A stretch of 54,186 nt of DNA, taken from Hydrogenophaga sp. (GTDB lineage Bacteria > Pseudomonadota > Gammaproteobacteria > Burkholderiales > Burkholderiaceae_C). The first letter of the stretch is position 1, and every line of letters begins with the position of its first letter. A model generated the notes under the pieces. It did no database searches. It was not told the DNA's origin and worked only from the letters and a program-made list of their open reading frames with translations. Below, in pieces: positions 44,715 through 53,070 of this stretch. The position numbers were made by a program, and so were the translations under genes. The DNA is taken from NCBI RefSeq assembly GCF_026125825.1, contig NZ_JAHCKK010000021.1, forward strand, positions 1-54,186, read 5' to 3'.

Positions 44715-46046
44715 ATGAAGATATTGATTCAGAACGGCCGTGTGATGGACCCGGCCAGCGGCCGCGACGACATCGCCGATGTGGCGATCGCCGCCGGCCG
44801 CGTCATCGCCATCGGCAACGTGGCGCCCGACTTTCACCCCAACCGCACGCTCGACGCCAGCGGCTGTGTGGTGGCGCCCGGCCTGGTGGACCTCTCGGTG
44901 CGCCTGCGCGAACCGGGCCAGGAGCACGCCGGCATGCTGGAGAGCGAAATGGCCGCTGCCGTGGCCGGCGGGGTGACCTCGCTGGTCTGTCCGCCCGACA
45001 CCGACCCGGTGCTCGACGAGCCGGGCCTGGTGGACATGCTCAAGTTCCGCGCCGAGAAGCTGCACCTGGCGCGCGTGTTTCCGTTGGGCGCGCTCACGCG
45101 CGGGCTGCAGGGCGAGGTGCTCACGGAAATGGCCGAACTCACCGAGTCCGGCTGCATCGGCTTCGGCCAGGCCGAGGTGCCCATCGTCAACGTGCAGGTG
45201 CTGCAGCGCGCACTGCAGTACGCCGCCACCTTCGGCTACACGGTGTGGCTGCGCCCGCAGGACTTCTGGCTTGGCAAAGGCGTGGCCGCCAGCGGCCCGC
45301 TGGCCACGCGCCTGGGCCTGGCGGGCATTCCTGCGGCCGCCGAAACCATCGCGCTGCACACGCTGTTCGAGCTGATGCGCAGCGCCAAGGGCAGCGGTCA
45401 GGGCGCTCGCGTGCACCTGTGCCGCCTCAGCAGCGCTGCCGGCCTGGCCCTTGTGCGCCAGGCCAAGGCCGAGGGCCTGCCTGTGACCTGCGACGTGAGC
45501 GTGCACAACCTTCACCTCACCGACGTGGACATCGGTTACTACGACAGCCGCCTGCGCCTGCAGCCACCGGTGCGCCAGCAGCGCGACCGTGACGCGCTGC
45601 GCGCCGGCCTGGCCGACGGCACCATCGATGCACTGGTGTCCGACCACAACCCGGTGGACAGCGATGCCAAGACCCTGCCGTTCGCCGAGGCCGAGCCGGG
45701 CGCCACGGCGGTCGAGTTGCTGCTGGGCCTGGCCTGCACCTGGGCACAGCAGGAAGGCCTGGGGCTGATGCAGGCCCTGGGCGTGCTCACGGTCGGGCCG
45801 CAGGCGGTGCTGGGCACGAGCCTGGGCACCTTGCAGGCCAGCGCAGGGCGCATCGCCGTGGGCGGCGTGGCCGATCTCTGCATCTTCAACCCCGACAGTG
45901 GCTGGACCGTGCGGCCCGAGGCATTGCGCAGCCAGGGCAAGCACACGCCCTTCGGCGGCCACGAAATGCCGGTGCGCGTGCATGCCACGCTGGTGGGGGG
46001 GCAGTTCGCCTACCAGGCCGGCACCGAACGGACCGCGCACGCGTGA
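44715..46046 (+). CDS. pyrX: PyrC' (PyrX), non-catalytic dihydroorotase-like subunit
   Basis: A 443-residue amidohydrolase-fold protein of the PyrC type. The metal site that should read D-x-H-x-H reads LVDLSVRLREPGQ at about 58-69, so both His are missing. The late SDHNPVDSDAK also departs from the active DHAPH pattern. As in Pseudomonas PyrC', it is expected to scaffold PyrB without enzyme activity. AAGGTGA lies four bases before the ATG. A five-codon ORF (44701-44718) ends across that ATG. An active dihydroorotase must be encoded elsewhere. Confidence 0.92.
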   Translation: MKILIQNGRVMDPASGRDDIADVAIAAGRVIAIGNVAPDFHPNRTLDASGCVVAPGLVDLSVRLREPGQEHAGMLESEMAAAVAGGVTSLVCPPDTDPVLDEPGLVDMLKFRAEKLHLARVFPLGALTRGLQGEVLTEMAELTESGCIGFGQAEVPIVNVQVLQRALQYAATFGYTVWLRPQDFWLGKGVAASGPLATRLGLAGIPAAAETIALHTLFELMRSAKGSGQGARVHLCRLSSAAGLALVRQAKAEGLPVTCDVSVHNLHLTDVDIGYYDSRLRLQPPVRQQRDRDALRAGLADGTIDALVSDHNPVDSDAKTLPFAEAEPGATAVELLLGLACTWAQQEGLGLMQALGVLTVGPQAVLGTSLGTLQASAGRIAVGGVADLCIFNPDSGWTVRPEALRSQGKHTPFGGHEMPVRVHATLVGGQFAYQAGTERTAHA

Positions 46047-46780
46047 GGCCCCTGCGCGCGCTCTGGCGCGGCCTGCGGGCCACCGCGCACGTGCTGAGCG
46101 GGCTGTGGACCATCCGCACCGAGTTCGGCCGCCTGACGCCCCCGCAGACCGAGCTGCTGGTGCGCGAGTGGACGCGCCGCATGCTGCTCATCCTGGGCGT
46201 GGAGCTGGTGGTCGAGGGCACGCCGCCCGAACACGGCCCGCTGCTGCAGGTGGCCAACCACATGTCTTGGCTGGACATTCTGGTGATGAATGCGGCGCGG
46301 CCGAGCCGCTTTATTTCCAAGGCAGACGCCGAGCACTGGCCCCTGCTGGGCTCGCTCATCACCGGCGCGGGCACGCTCTACCTCGAGCGCGGCAGCCGCC
46401 GTGCGGCCATGCGCATGGTGCATCACATGGCCGAGCGGCTGGCGCTGGGCGACATCCTCACCGTGTTTCCCGAAGGCACCACGGGCGACGGCCGTGCGCT
46501 GTTGCCGTTCCATGCCAACCTGCTGCAGGCCGCCATCGCGGCGCGCGCGCCCGTGCTGCCCATCGCCTTGCGCTTCGTGCAGCGCGAAAGCGGCGAACCG
46601 CACCCAGCGCCGGTGTTCGTGGGCGACACCACGCTGATCGGTTCGATCTGGTCCACGCTGAACGCAGACGGCCTGCGGGCGGTGGTGCGCTATGGCGAGC
46701 CCCAGCGGGACCTGGGGCGCGATCGCCGCACCTGGGCCAATGACCTGCGCGCGGAGATCGATCGCCTGCGCGCGCTTTGA
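46043..46780 (+). CDS. 1-acylglycerol-3-phosphate acyltransferase (PlsC family)
   Basis: A 245-residue lysophospholipid acyltransferase. The catalytic NHMSWLD (H73, D78) and the acceptor motif FPEGTT (about 142-147) are both present, with an N-terminal hydrophobic stretch for membrane attachment. It starts with GTG at 46043, overlapping the pyrC' stop (GTGA). It should acylate lysophosphatidate or a related lipid. Whether it is the main PlsC of the cell or a second homologue cannot be judged here. Confidence 0.92.
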   Translation: MRPLRALWRGLRATAHVLSGLWTIRTEFGRLTPPQTELLVREWTRRMLLILGVELVVEGTPPEHGPLLQVANHMSWLDILVMNAARPSRFISKADAEHWPLLGSLITGAGTLYLERGSRRAAMRMVHHMAERLALGDILTVFPEGTTGDGRALLPFHANLLQAAIAARAPVLPIALRFVQRESGEPHPAPVFVGDTTLIGSIWSTLNADGLRAVVRYGEPQRDLGRDRRTWANDLRAEIDRLRAL

Positions 46781-46796
46781 ACGGAAAGGACCTGCC

Positions 46797-47150
46797 ATGG
46801 CCAGCGAAGGGCGCGATCAGCGCATCGACTACATCGAGTTCAACGTGGGCGACATCGAACGCGCCAAGGCCTTCTATGGGGCGGCCTTCGGCTGGACGTT
46901 CGTTGACTACGGGCCGGGCTACTGCGAGTTCAGCGACGGGCGCATGACCGGGGGCTTTGCCACTGGCGAAGCGGTTCGCCCGGGCGGTGTCCTGGTCATC
47001 CTGTACGCGGACGATCTGGCCCGCACGCAGCAGCGCATCGAAGCCGCAGGCGGCCGCGTGTCGAAGCCGGTGTTTGCATTTCCCGGTGGCCGCCGGTTCC
47101 ACTTCCTGGACCCGGACGGGCACGAGCTGGCCGTCTGGTCGACGCCCTAA
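46797..47150 (+). CDS. VOC-family (glyoxalase/dioxygenase-like) protein
   Basis: A 117-residue vicinal-oxygen-chelate domain. It has the N-terminal RIDYIEFNVGDIERAKAFYG and the C-terminal FHFLDPDGHELAVW motif, with Glu in the metal position. The ATG at 46797 has GGAAAGGA six bases upstream. It is the last gene of the strand run and overlaps the regulator's stop by four bases. The substrate is unknown. Similar short proteins are often annotated as glyoxalase-like or bleomycin-resistance-like, which is not evidence for either role. Confidence 0.87.
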   Translation: MASEGRDQRIDYIEFNVGDIERAKAFYGAAFGWTFVDYGPGYCEFSDGRMTGGFATGEAVRPGGVLVILYADDLARTQQRIEAAGGRVSKPVFAFPGGRRFHFLDPDGHELAVWSTP

Positions 47151-48376
47151 CCCGCGTCTGGCGCCTGCGCCTTCTGCATTCGCCGGTACAGCATGCCGCG
47201 CGAGACGCCCAGCGCGCGCGCGGCCTTGGCGATGTTGCCGCCGCAGGCCGCGAGCGTGCTCTCGATCAGGCGCTGCTTGTGGTCCAGCAGGGTCGCCTGT
47301 GTGCGCTCATGGGGGACCTCGGCTTCCCGTGGCGGGGTGAGGGCCGCTGGTGCGGGCGTTGCTTCGGCGGTTGCCGGTGCGGGCTGCGAGACCGCCACCG
47401 CGTGCTTGAAGTCGGCACCATTGCTCGCGGTCAGCGTGCCCGTCATCCACACGCCCAGGCCATTGGGCAGGCGCAGGGTCTGCGCCTGGTGCTGGCGTGT
47501 GAGCGAGAGCAAGCGCTCCAGCGCCACGCCGAACACGTCGTCCACCGTGTGCCGTTCTTCCATGCGGCAGCCCGTGAGGCGGCGGCCCGCGCCGTTGAGC
47601 CACAGCACGCGCCCGCCCGCATCGATGCCCGCCAGGGCCTCCATGGGGGTGCCCAGCAGCGTGGGGCTGGCCTGGAAGTGCAGCACCAGGTGCTCGACCG
47701 ACTGCAACTGCAGCAGCCGGTTTTCGATGGTGGTGGCGTACATGCCCACCACCGAGGCCGCGTCGAAATGGAAGCGCCCGGCTTCGATCGAGACGTCCAG
47801 CACACCCGCGAGCTGGCCGTGGATGTCGCGGATCGGCGCGGCCGCGCAATGCAGGGTCTGCAGGCACTGGAAGAAGTGCTCGGCGCCGGTGACGGTGCAG
47901 GCTTCGCCGGTGCGCACCACGATGCCCGGCGCATTGGTGCCGACCTGGCCCTCGGTGAGGTTCACGCCCACCCGTGAGGCGGTCTTGAGCAGCGGGTGCT
48001 CATTGGTCGAAGGCAGTTGCGTGGCGTGAATGATCACGCCCTGCGCGTCGGTCAGCAGCACGCGGCAATCGGTGCCGGCCAGTGCGGCCTCCATGTGGTT
48101 GAGTTCGAGGTTGCCGGCCTGCAGCAGTTGCCGGTTGCGGTTCAGGCTGGCGTGGGCCCGGCTGCGCGTGACCTGCTCGAAGCTCACGCGGTCGGTGGGC
48201 TGCTGGCGCGCCGAGGCGCAGCGCAGCCACGACTGGATCACCGCCTCGCCCACCAGGCCGGACGGGCGCGTGCCTTCGTCGAAGAAGCGCTGGCGTGCCA
48301 GCGCGGTGCGCTGTTCGGTGGTCTGGAAAAAGAGCTGGCGTGGCGTGCTCGCCTGCCCGTTCGTGGGGTGGGGCAT
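47147..48376 (-). CDS. AcoR-like transcriptional regulator (GAF plus Fis-type HTH, no AAA+ domain)
   Basis: A 409-residue protein resembling the ends of acetoin regulator AcoR. The N-terminal region QSWLRCASARQQPTDRVSFE leads into a GAF domain (LLTDAQGVIIHA ... GTNAPGIVVRTGEACTV ... HCAAAPIRDIHGQLAGVLDVS). A PAS-like part and a Pro/Ala linker follow, then the HTH GGNIAKAARALGVSRGMLYRRM. The sigma-54 AAA+ module with Walker motifs and GAFTGA is missing altogether, so it should not act as a sigma-54 activator. It is divergent from the alcohol dehydrogenase. The ATG at 48376 is my choice. Upstream starts at 48436 and 48580 exist. Confidence 0.82.
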   Translation of the reverse strand: MPHPTNGQASTPRQLFFQTTEQRTALARQRFFDEGTRPSGLVGEAVIQSWLRCASARQQPTDRVSFEQVTRSRAHASLNRNRQLLQAGNLELNHMEAALAGTDCRVLLTDAQGVIIHATQLPSTNEHPLLKTASRVGVNLTEGQVGTNAPGIVVRTGEACTVTGAEHFFQCLQTLHCAAAPIRDIHGQLAGVLDVSIEAGRFHFDAASVVGMYATTIENRLLQLQSVEHLVLHFQASPTLLGTPMEALAGIDAGGRVLWLNGAGRRLTGCRMEERHTVDDVFGVALERLLSLTRQHQAQTLRLPNGLGVWMTGTLTASNGADFKHAVAVSQPAPATAEATPAPAALTPPREAEVPHERTQATLLDHKQRLIESTLAACGGNIAKAARALGVSRGMLYRRMQKAQAPDAG

Positions 48377-48465
48377 GTTCTTGTCCTGCTGGGCGTCTCC
48401 TGGGTCAGTATCCCGTTCCTCGGCGTGCGGTGGCATGCGGGTAAGCCCTGCCCGCCGCCCGTCGG

Positions 48466-48484
48466 GTGTTCCACGCCGGAACAC
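48466..48484. promoter_or_regulatory. Candidate operator dyad (GTGTTCC-N5-GGAACAC)
   Basis: A perfect 7-bp inverted repeat with a five-base spacer lies in the 241-bp gap between the divergent AcoR-like regulator and the PQQ alcohol dehydrogenase. TGTTCC-N5-GGAACA-like dyads fit Fis-type HTH dimers of AcoR relatives. It is the best site for the local regulator. Confidence 0.55.
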
Positions 48485-48500
48485 ATCGGCTTCAGGGAAA

Positions 48501-48519
48501 TCCCGAAGATGAATCGGGA
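48501..48519. promoter_or_regulatory. Second intergenic dyad (TCCCGA-N7-TCGGGA)
   Basis: A perfect 6-bp inverted repeat centred 35 bases from the GTGTTCC dyad. It does not share its sequence, so it may bind another protein or be chance in GC-rich DNA. Confidence 0.3.
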
Positions 48520-48617
48520 CGCGGGGAGGCAGAAGATGGCAAAGCTGGGCCGAGCACGACAGGCCCTGGCAGCCCCACAAACAGGCCTGCGCGCCGCAGG
48601 CAGCTCAAGGAGACACG

Positions 48618-50753
48618 ATGAAACCGTCACCACTTGCCTCGGTCAGGTGCCGCGCGGCCGCCTGCCTGTTCACCGCGCTCACGCTCTGCAGTGCCGCCTT
48701 CGCGCAGCCGCAGGCGCCCATCAAAGGTTCCCAGGAACACATCCGGGCGGCCCTGGGCAAGGTCAACGCCAGCTTCATGAAGGCCAACGCCGGCAAGACG
48801 CCGGACTGGCCCAGCTACGGCCTGGACTACGCCGAGACGCGCCACTCCAAGCTCAAGCAGATCACCACCGACAACGTGAAGGACCTGGGTCTGGTCTGGT
48901 CGTACAACCTCGAATCCTCGCGCGGCGTGGAGTCCACGCCGCTGGTGGTCGACGGCATCATGTACGTCACCGCCTCCTGGAGCATCGTGCACGCCGTGGA
49001 CGTGCGCACCGGCAAGCGCCTGTGGACCTTCGATCCCAAGGTCTCGCGCGAGGCCGGCTACAAGGGCTGCTGCGACGTGGTCAACCGTGGCGTGGCGCTG
49101 CACGAGGGCAAGGTCTTCGTGGCGGCCTACGACGGCCGGCTGATCGCGATCGACGCGGCCACCGGCGAGCAGGTGTGGTCCAAGGACACCATCATCGACC
49201 GCAAGTTCAGCTACACCATCACCGGCGCACCGCGCGTCTTCAAGGGCAAGGTGATCATCGGCAACGGCGGCGCGGAGTACGGCGTGCGCGGCTACATCAC
49301 CGCCTACGACGCCAAGACCGGTGACCAGAAATGGCGCTGGTTCACCGTGCCGGGCGACCCGAGCAAGCCGTTCGAGGACGAGTCCATGGCCAGGGCCGCC
49401 AAGACCTGGGACCCGGCCGGCAAGTGGTGGGAAGCCGGCGGCGGCGGCACCGCCTGGGACACCATGACCTTCGACCCCGAGCTCAACCTGATGTACATCG
49501 GCACCGGCAACGGTTCACCCTGGGCGCGCAGCAAACGCAGCCCGGCCGGCGGCGACAACCTCTACCTCGCGTCCATCGTCGCGCTCAACCCCGACACCGG
49601 CAAGTATGTCTGGCACTACCAGGAAACCCCGGGCGACAACTGGGACTTCACCTCCACGCAGCCCATGATCCTGGCCGACATCAAGCTCGACAACAAGCCG
49701 CGCAAGGTGATCCTGCACGCGCCCAAGAACGGCTTCTTCTTCGTGATCGACCGCACCAACGGCAAGTTCATCTCGGCCAAGAATTTCGTCGACGTGAATT
49801 GGGCCACCGGCTACGACAAGAATGGCCGCCCGATCGAGACGGCGATCGCGCGCACCGCCGACCGCCCGCGCGAAATCATCCCAAGCGCCTTCGGCGCGCG
49901 CAACTGGCACTCCATGTCTTACAACCCGGCCACCGGCCTCGTGTACATGCCGGTGCAAGGTGTGCCGCTCACGCTGATGGACAACAAGGACTGGAAGTTC
50001 AACGCCGACCGGCCCGGTGAACCGCACGCCAACATGGGCTGGAACCTCGCCACCTTCGCCAATGTGGAGCCACCGTCGAGCAAGCCCTTCGGCCGCCTCG
50101 TGGCCTGGGACCCGGTGCAGCAGAAGGCGCGCTGGACGCAGGAGCAGATCTCTCCCTGGAACGGCGGCACGCTCACCACGGCCGGCAACCTGGTGTTCCA
50201 GGGCACGGCCGATGGGCGCTTCATCGCCTACAACGCGACCAGCGGCGAGAAGCTGTGGGAAACGCCCACCGGCACCGGCGTGATCGCCGCGCCCTCCACC
50301 TACATGGTGGACGGCAAGCAGTATGTGTCGATCGCGGTGGGCTGGGGCGGGGTGTATGGCCTGGCGCAGCGCGCCACCGACCGCCAGGGCCCGGGCACGG
50401 TCTACACCTTTGCCGTGGGCGGCAAGGCGCAGCCCCCGGCCTTCGTGAACTACCAGCTCGGCAAGCTCGTGGCTGGCGTGAAGTACGACCCGGCCCAGGT
50501 GCCGGCCGGTACCGCGCTGTACGTGAGCAACTGCGTGTTCTGCCACGGTGTGCCTGGCGTGGACCGGGGCGGCAACATCCCCAACCTGGGCTACATGGAC
50601 AGCGCCTTCATCGAGAATCTGGACAAATTCGTCTTCAACGGGCCGGCCCAGGCACGCGGAATGCCGGACTTCACGGGAAAGCTCAGCCAAGACGATGTTC
50701 AGAAAATCAAAGCGTTCATTCAAGGCACGGCCGATGCCATTCGGCCGAAGTAG
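48618..50753 (+). CDS. PQQ-dependent quinohemoprotein alcohol dehydrogenase (type II)
   Basis: A 711-residue periplasmic enzyme with a signal peptide ending CSAAFAQ (about residue 30). It has an eight-bladed PQQ propeller: WPSYGLDYAETRHSKL, the VEST region, and the vicinal disulfide pair C151-C152. The active-site segment is GDNWDFTSTQ, with the expected catalytic Asp at D343. A C-terminal cytochrome c domain has CVFCH (C639-H643) and MPDFTGKLS. The residue two after D343 is Thr, not Asp, so a calcium rather than lanthanide site is likely. An AGGAGA site precedes the ATG. It oxidises primary or other alcohols and passes electrons via haem c. Confidence 0.94.
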   Translation: MKPSPLASVRCRAAACLFTALTLCSAAFAQPQAPIKGSQEHIRAALGKVNASFMKANAGKTPDWPSYGLDYAETRHSKLKQITTDNVKDLGLVWSYNLESSRGVESTPLVVDGIMYVTASWSIVHAVDVRTGKRLWTFDPKVSREAGYKGCCDVVNRGVALHEGKVFVAAYDGRLIAIDAATGEQVWSKDTIIDRKFSYTITGAPRVFKGKVIIGNGGAEYGVRGYITAYDAKTGDQKWRWFTVPGDPSKPFEDESMARAAKTWDPAGKWWEAGGGGTAWDTMTFDPELNLMYIGTGNGSPWARSKRSPAGGDNLYLASIVALNPDTGKYVWHYQETPGDNWDFTSTQPMILADIKLDNKPRKVILHAPKNGFFFVIDRTNGKFISAKNFVDVNWATGYDKNGRPIETAIARTADRPREIIPSAFGARNWHSMSYNPATGLVYMPVQGVPLTLMDNKDWKFNADRPGEPHANMGWNLATFANVEPPSSKPFGRLVAWDPVQQKARWTQEQISPWNGGTLTTAGNLVFQGTADGRFIAYNATSGEKLWETPTGTGVIAAPSTYMVDGKQYVSIAVGWGGVYGLAQRATDRQGPGTVYTFAVGGKAQPPAFVNYQLGKLVAGVKYDPAQVPAGTALYVSNCVFCHGVPGVDRGGNIPNLGYMDSAFIENLDKFVFNGPAQARGMPDFTGKLSQDDVQKIKAFIQGTADAIRPK

Positions 50754-52974
50754 TAGAGCCCCCACGCTTCACCGCTTTGCGGGTCGCTGCCCCCCGGGGG
50801 GGCTGGGCCTGCCTTGGGGCGGCCCGGCGGCTGGCCCGGTCGCCGCGCGCTGGCTCTTGTGGGGCGCCACCGTGGTGCTGGCGCTGCCAGCACAGGGCCA
50901 GCAGCGGCTGGATGGCGACACCGCTGGCGCGCTCGCGCCGGTGGTGATCACCGGCGACTCGGCCTGGCAGCAGCGCTGGCTCGCGCCGGGCTCGGTCGAG
51001 GTGGTGGATGGCGAGGAGCTGCGCGCGGGCCAGTTGCAGATCAACCTCTCCGAAGGCCTGGGACGCGTGCCCGGCCTGGTGGTGCGCAACCGGCAGAACT
51101 ACGCGCAGGACCTGCAAATATCCATGCGCGGCTACGGCGCTCGCGCGCCTTTCGGTGTGCGGGGCGTGCGCCTGTACGTGGATGGCATTCCGGCCAGCGC
51201 ACCCGACGGGCAGGGCCAGGCGGCGAACTTCCCGCTGGGCAGCGCCGACCGCGTCGAGGTCATCCGCGGCCCGTTCTCGGCGCTGTACGGGGCCTCGGCG
51301 GGCGGCGTGATTGCCCTCTACACACGGGACGGCGAGCGCCCCACCGAATGGCGCACCGGCGTGGCGGCCGGCGCCAACGGCCTGTGGCGCTTCTCCACCC
51401 AGCTCAGCGGGCAGACCGGCAGCGCCGAGCAGCCCGGCTGGTCGTACACATTGGACGCAGGCAAGTTCGCCACCGACGGCGAGCGCCCGCAGTCGGCCGC
51501 CTCGCGCAGCACCGGCAACCTCAAGCTCAGCCGCGCGCACGAGGGCGGGCGCACGGTGCTCGTGCTCAACCGCCAGAGCAGCCAGGCCCTGGACCCGCTG
51601 GGCCTCACGCGCGCCGAGTTCGACGCGGACCCCGGACAGACCACGGCGGCGGCCACGCAGTTCAACACGCGCAAGAGCGTGTCGCAGACGCAGGTCGGCC
51701 TGGCCTGGGAACAGGCGTTGGGGCAGGGCCATCGCATCGAGCTCATGGGTTACGGCGGCCAGCGTGCCGTGCGCCAGTTCCAGGCCATTCCCACGGGCGC
51801 GCAGGCCCCGGCCGGCAGCGCCGGTGGCGTGATCGACCTGGACCGTGACTACTGGGGCTGGAACGCGCGCTGGCGGCTGGACCGCAGCTACGACAGTGGC
51901 CGCCTCACCGTGGCCGCCGGCGTGGCGTCGGACCGGCAGACCGAGGACCGCCTCGGGTACGAGAACTTCATCGGCACCACGCTGGGCGTGCAGGGCCGCC
52001 TGCGCCGCGACGAGGCCAACCGCGCCAGCACGTTCGACCCCTATGTGCAGGCCGAGTGGCGCACGCCGGCGACGACCTTCATGGCCGGGCTGCGGCATTC
52101 GCGCGTGCGCTTTACCTCGGCCGACCGTTACATCGGCCCGGGCAACCCGGACGACAGCGGCGCCGCTGATTTCGACGGCTTCAGCCCGGTGCTGGGCGTT
52201 CGCCGGGAGATCACGCCGCAACTGCAGGCCTTCGTGAGCGTGGGGCGCGGTTTCGAGACGCCCACGCTCAACGAGGTGGCTTACCGGGCTTCGGGCCTGA
52301 CGGGGCTCAATCCCTCGTTGAACGCCTCGCGCAGCCTGAGCGCGGAGACGGGCCTGCGCGGGCGCCAGGGCTGGGGCAGCTGGAGCGCCACGCTGTTCGA
52401 GACGCGCACCAAGGACGAAATCGTGGTGCTGTCGAACACCGGCGGGCGGTCCACGTTCCAGAACGCGGGGCGCACGCGCCGCCACGGTTTTGAACTGGCG
52501 GGTGTGATGCAGTGGGGGAAGTTCACCGTGACGCCGGCCTACACGTGGATGGACGCGACCTACCGCGATGGCTTCCTGACCTGCGTGGCCACGCCGTGTG
52601 CGGCGCCGACCGTGCCGGTGGCGGCGGGCAACCGTTTGCCGGGGCTGGCGAAGCAGCAGGCGTATCTGCAGGTGGCTTGGGAGCCCGGCTGGGCCAACAG
52701 TGTGTTCACCCTGGAGGCTTTGCACACGGGGCGCATGGCGGTGAACGACCGCAACACGGATTTCACGTCCGCGAGCACGGTGTTCAACCTGGGGGTGCGG
52801 TTCGAGCAGAACCGGGGCGACTGGACCTGGCGCGAGTTCGTGCGCATCGACAACGTGACCGACCGCTCTTACGCGGGGTCGGTGATCGTCAACGAGGGGA
52901 ACAACCGGTTCTTCGAGCCTGGAGGTGGGCGCTCCGTCTACGTGGGTGTGGAGTTGGTGCGGCGGTTTCCCTGA
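50734..52974 (+). CDS. pqqU: TonB-dependent receptor, PqqU/YncD-like (probable PQQ importer)
   Basis: An outer-membrane receptor of about 746 residues. The plug contains NLSEGLGRVPGLVVRNRQNY and AQDLQISMRGYGARAPFGVR, then RLYVDGIPASAPDGQGQ and VIRGPFSALYGASAGG. The barrel contains VGRGFETPTLNEVAYRA and GSVIVNEGNNRFFEPGGGRS. These run nearly in step with E. coli YncD, now PqqU, which imports PQQ. The N-terminus is uncertain. The ATG at 50734 overlaps the dehydrogenase end by 20 bases and reads through repeat copy B before the signal-like RWLLWGATVVLALPAQGQ. A TTG at 50857 is the other option. It probably supplies PQQ to the upstream enzyme. Confidence 0.85.
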   Translation: MPFGRSSRAPTLHRFAGRCPPGGLGLPWGGPAAGPVAARWLLWGATVVLALPAQGQQRLDGDTAGALAPVVITGDSAWQQRWLAPGSVEVVDGEELRAGQLQINLSEGLGRVPGLVVRNRQNYAQDLQISMRGYGARAPFGVRGVRLYVDGIPASAPDGQGQAANFPLGSADRVEVIRGPFSALYGASAGGVIALYTRDGERPTEWRTGVAAGANGLWRFSTQLSGQTGSAEQPGWSYTLDAGKFATDGERPQSAASRSTGNLKLSRAHEGGRTVLVLNRQSSQALDPLGLTRAEFDADPGQTTAAATQFNTRKSVSQTQVGLAWEQALGQGHRIELMGYGGQRAVRQFQAIPTGAQAPAGSAGGVIDLDRDYWGWNARWRLDRSYDSGRLTVAAGVASDRQTEDRLGYENFIGTTLGVQGRLRRDEANRASTFDPYVQAEWRTPATTFMAGLRHSRVRFTSADRYIGPGNPDDSGAADFDGFSPVLGVRREITPQLQAFVSVGRGFETPTLNEVAYRASGLTGLNPSLNASRSLSAETGLRGRQGWGSWSATLFETRTKDEIVVLSNTGGRSTFQNAGRTRRHGFELAGVMQWGKFTVTPAYTWMDATYRDGFLTCVATPCAAPTVPVAAGNRLPGLAKQQAYLQVAWEPGWANSVFTLEALHTGRMAVNDRNTDFTSASTVFNLGVRFEQNRGDWTWREFVRIDNVTDRSYAGSVIVNEGNNRFFEPGGGRSVYVGVELVRRFP
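50756..50840 (+). repeat. Dispersed repeat, copy B, inside the receptor N-terminal reading frame
   Basis: An 85-bp element about 92% identical to copy A at 42601-42686. It begins two bases after the dehydrogenase stop and ends just before the hydrophobic signal segment of the receptor. It has no stop codon in the receptor frame and no ATG, GTG or TTG in that frame. Confidence 0.9.
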
Positions 52975-53070
52975 GGTATTTCTTTCGCTGCGTCTCAGGC
53001 GGAGACCTCGCGTCAGGCCAGAGGCGGTGCCCGCAGGCGCCGGCCTCTATCGGGCGCCGCGAAGAAAGGC

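Noticed and set aside
44715-46046. pyrC' as a decayed pseudogene
   Set aside because: The frame is full length and intact, in operon with pyrB. Loss of metal ligands with otherwise good conservation fits the known structural PyrC' class.
48537-48560. Sigma-54 promoter for the alcohol dehydrogenase (TGGCA near 48537)
   Set aside because: The GC expected 10 bases after the GG is not there, and the local regulator lacks a sigma-54 activation domain.
42601-50840. The two similar GC-rich repeats as part of a CRISPR or insertion sequence
   Set aside because: There are only two copies 8 kb apart with no spacers, no transposase gene and no target duplications visible.
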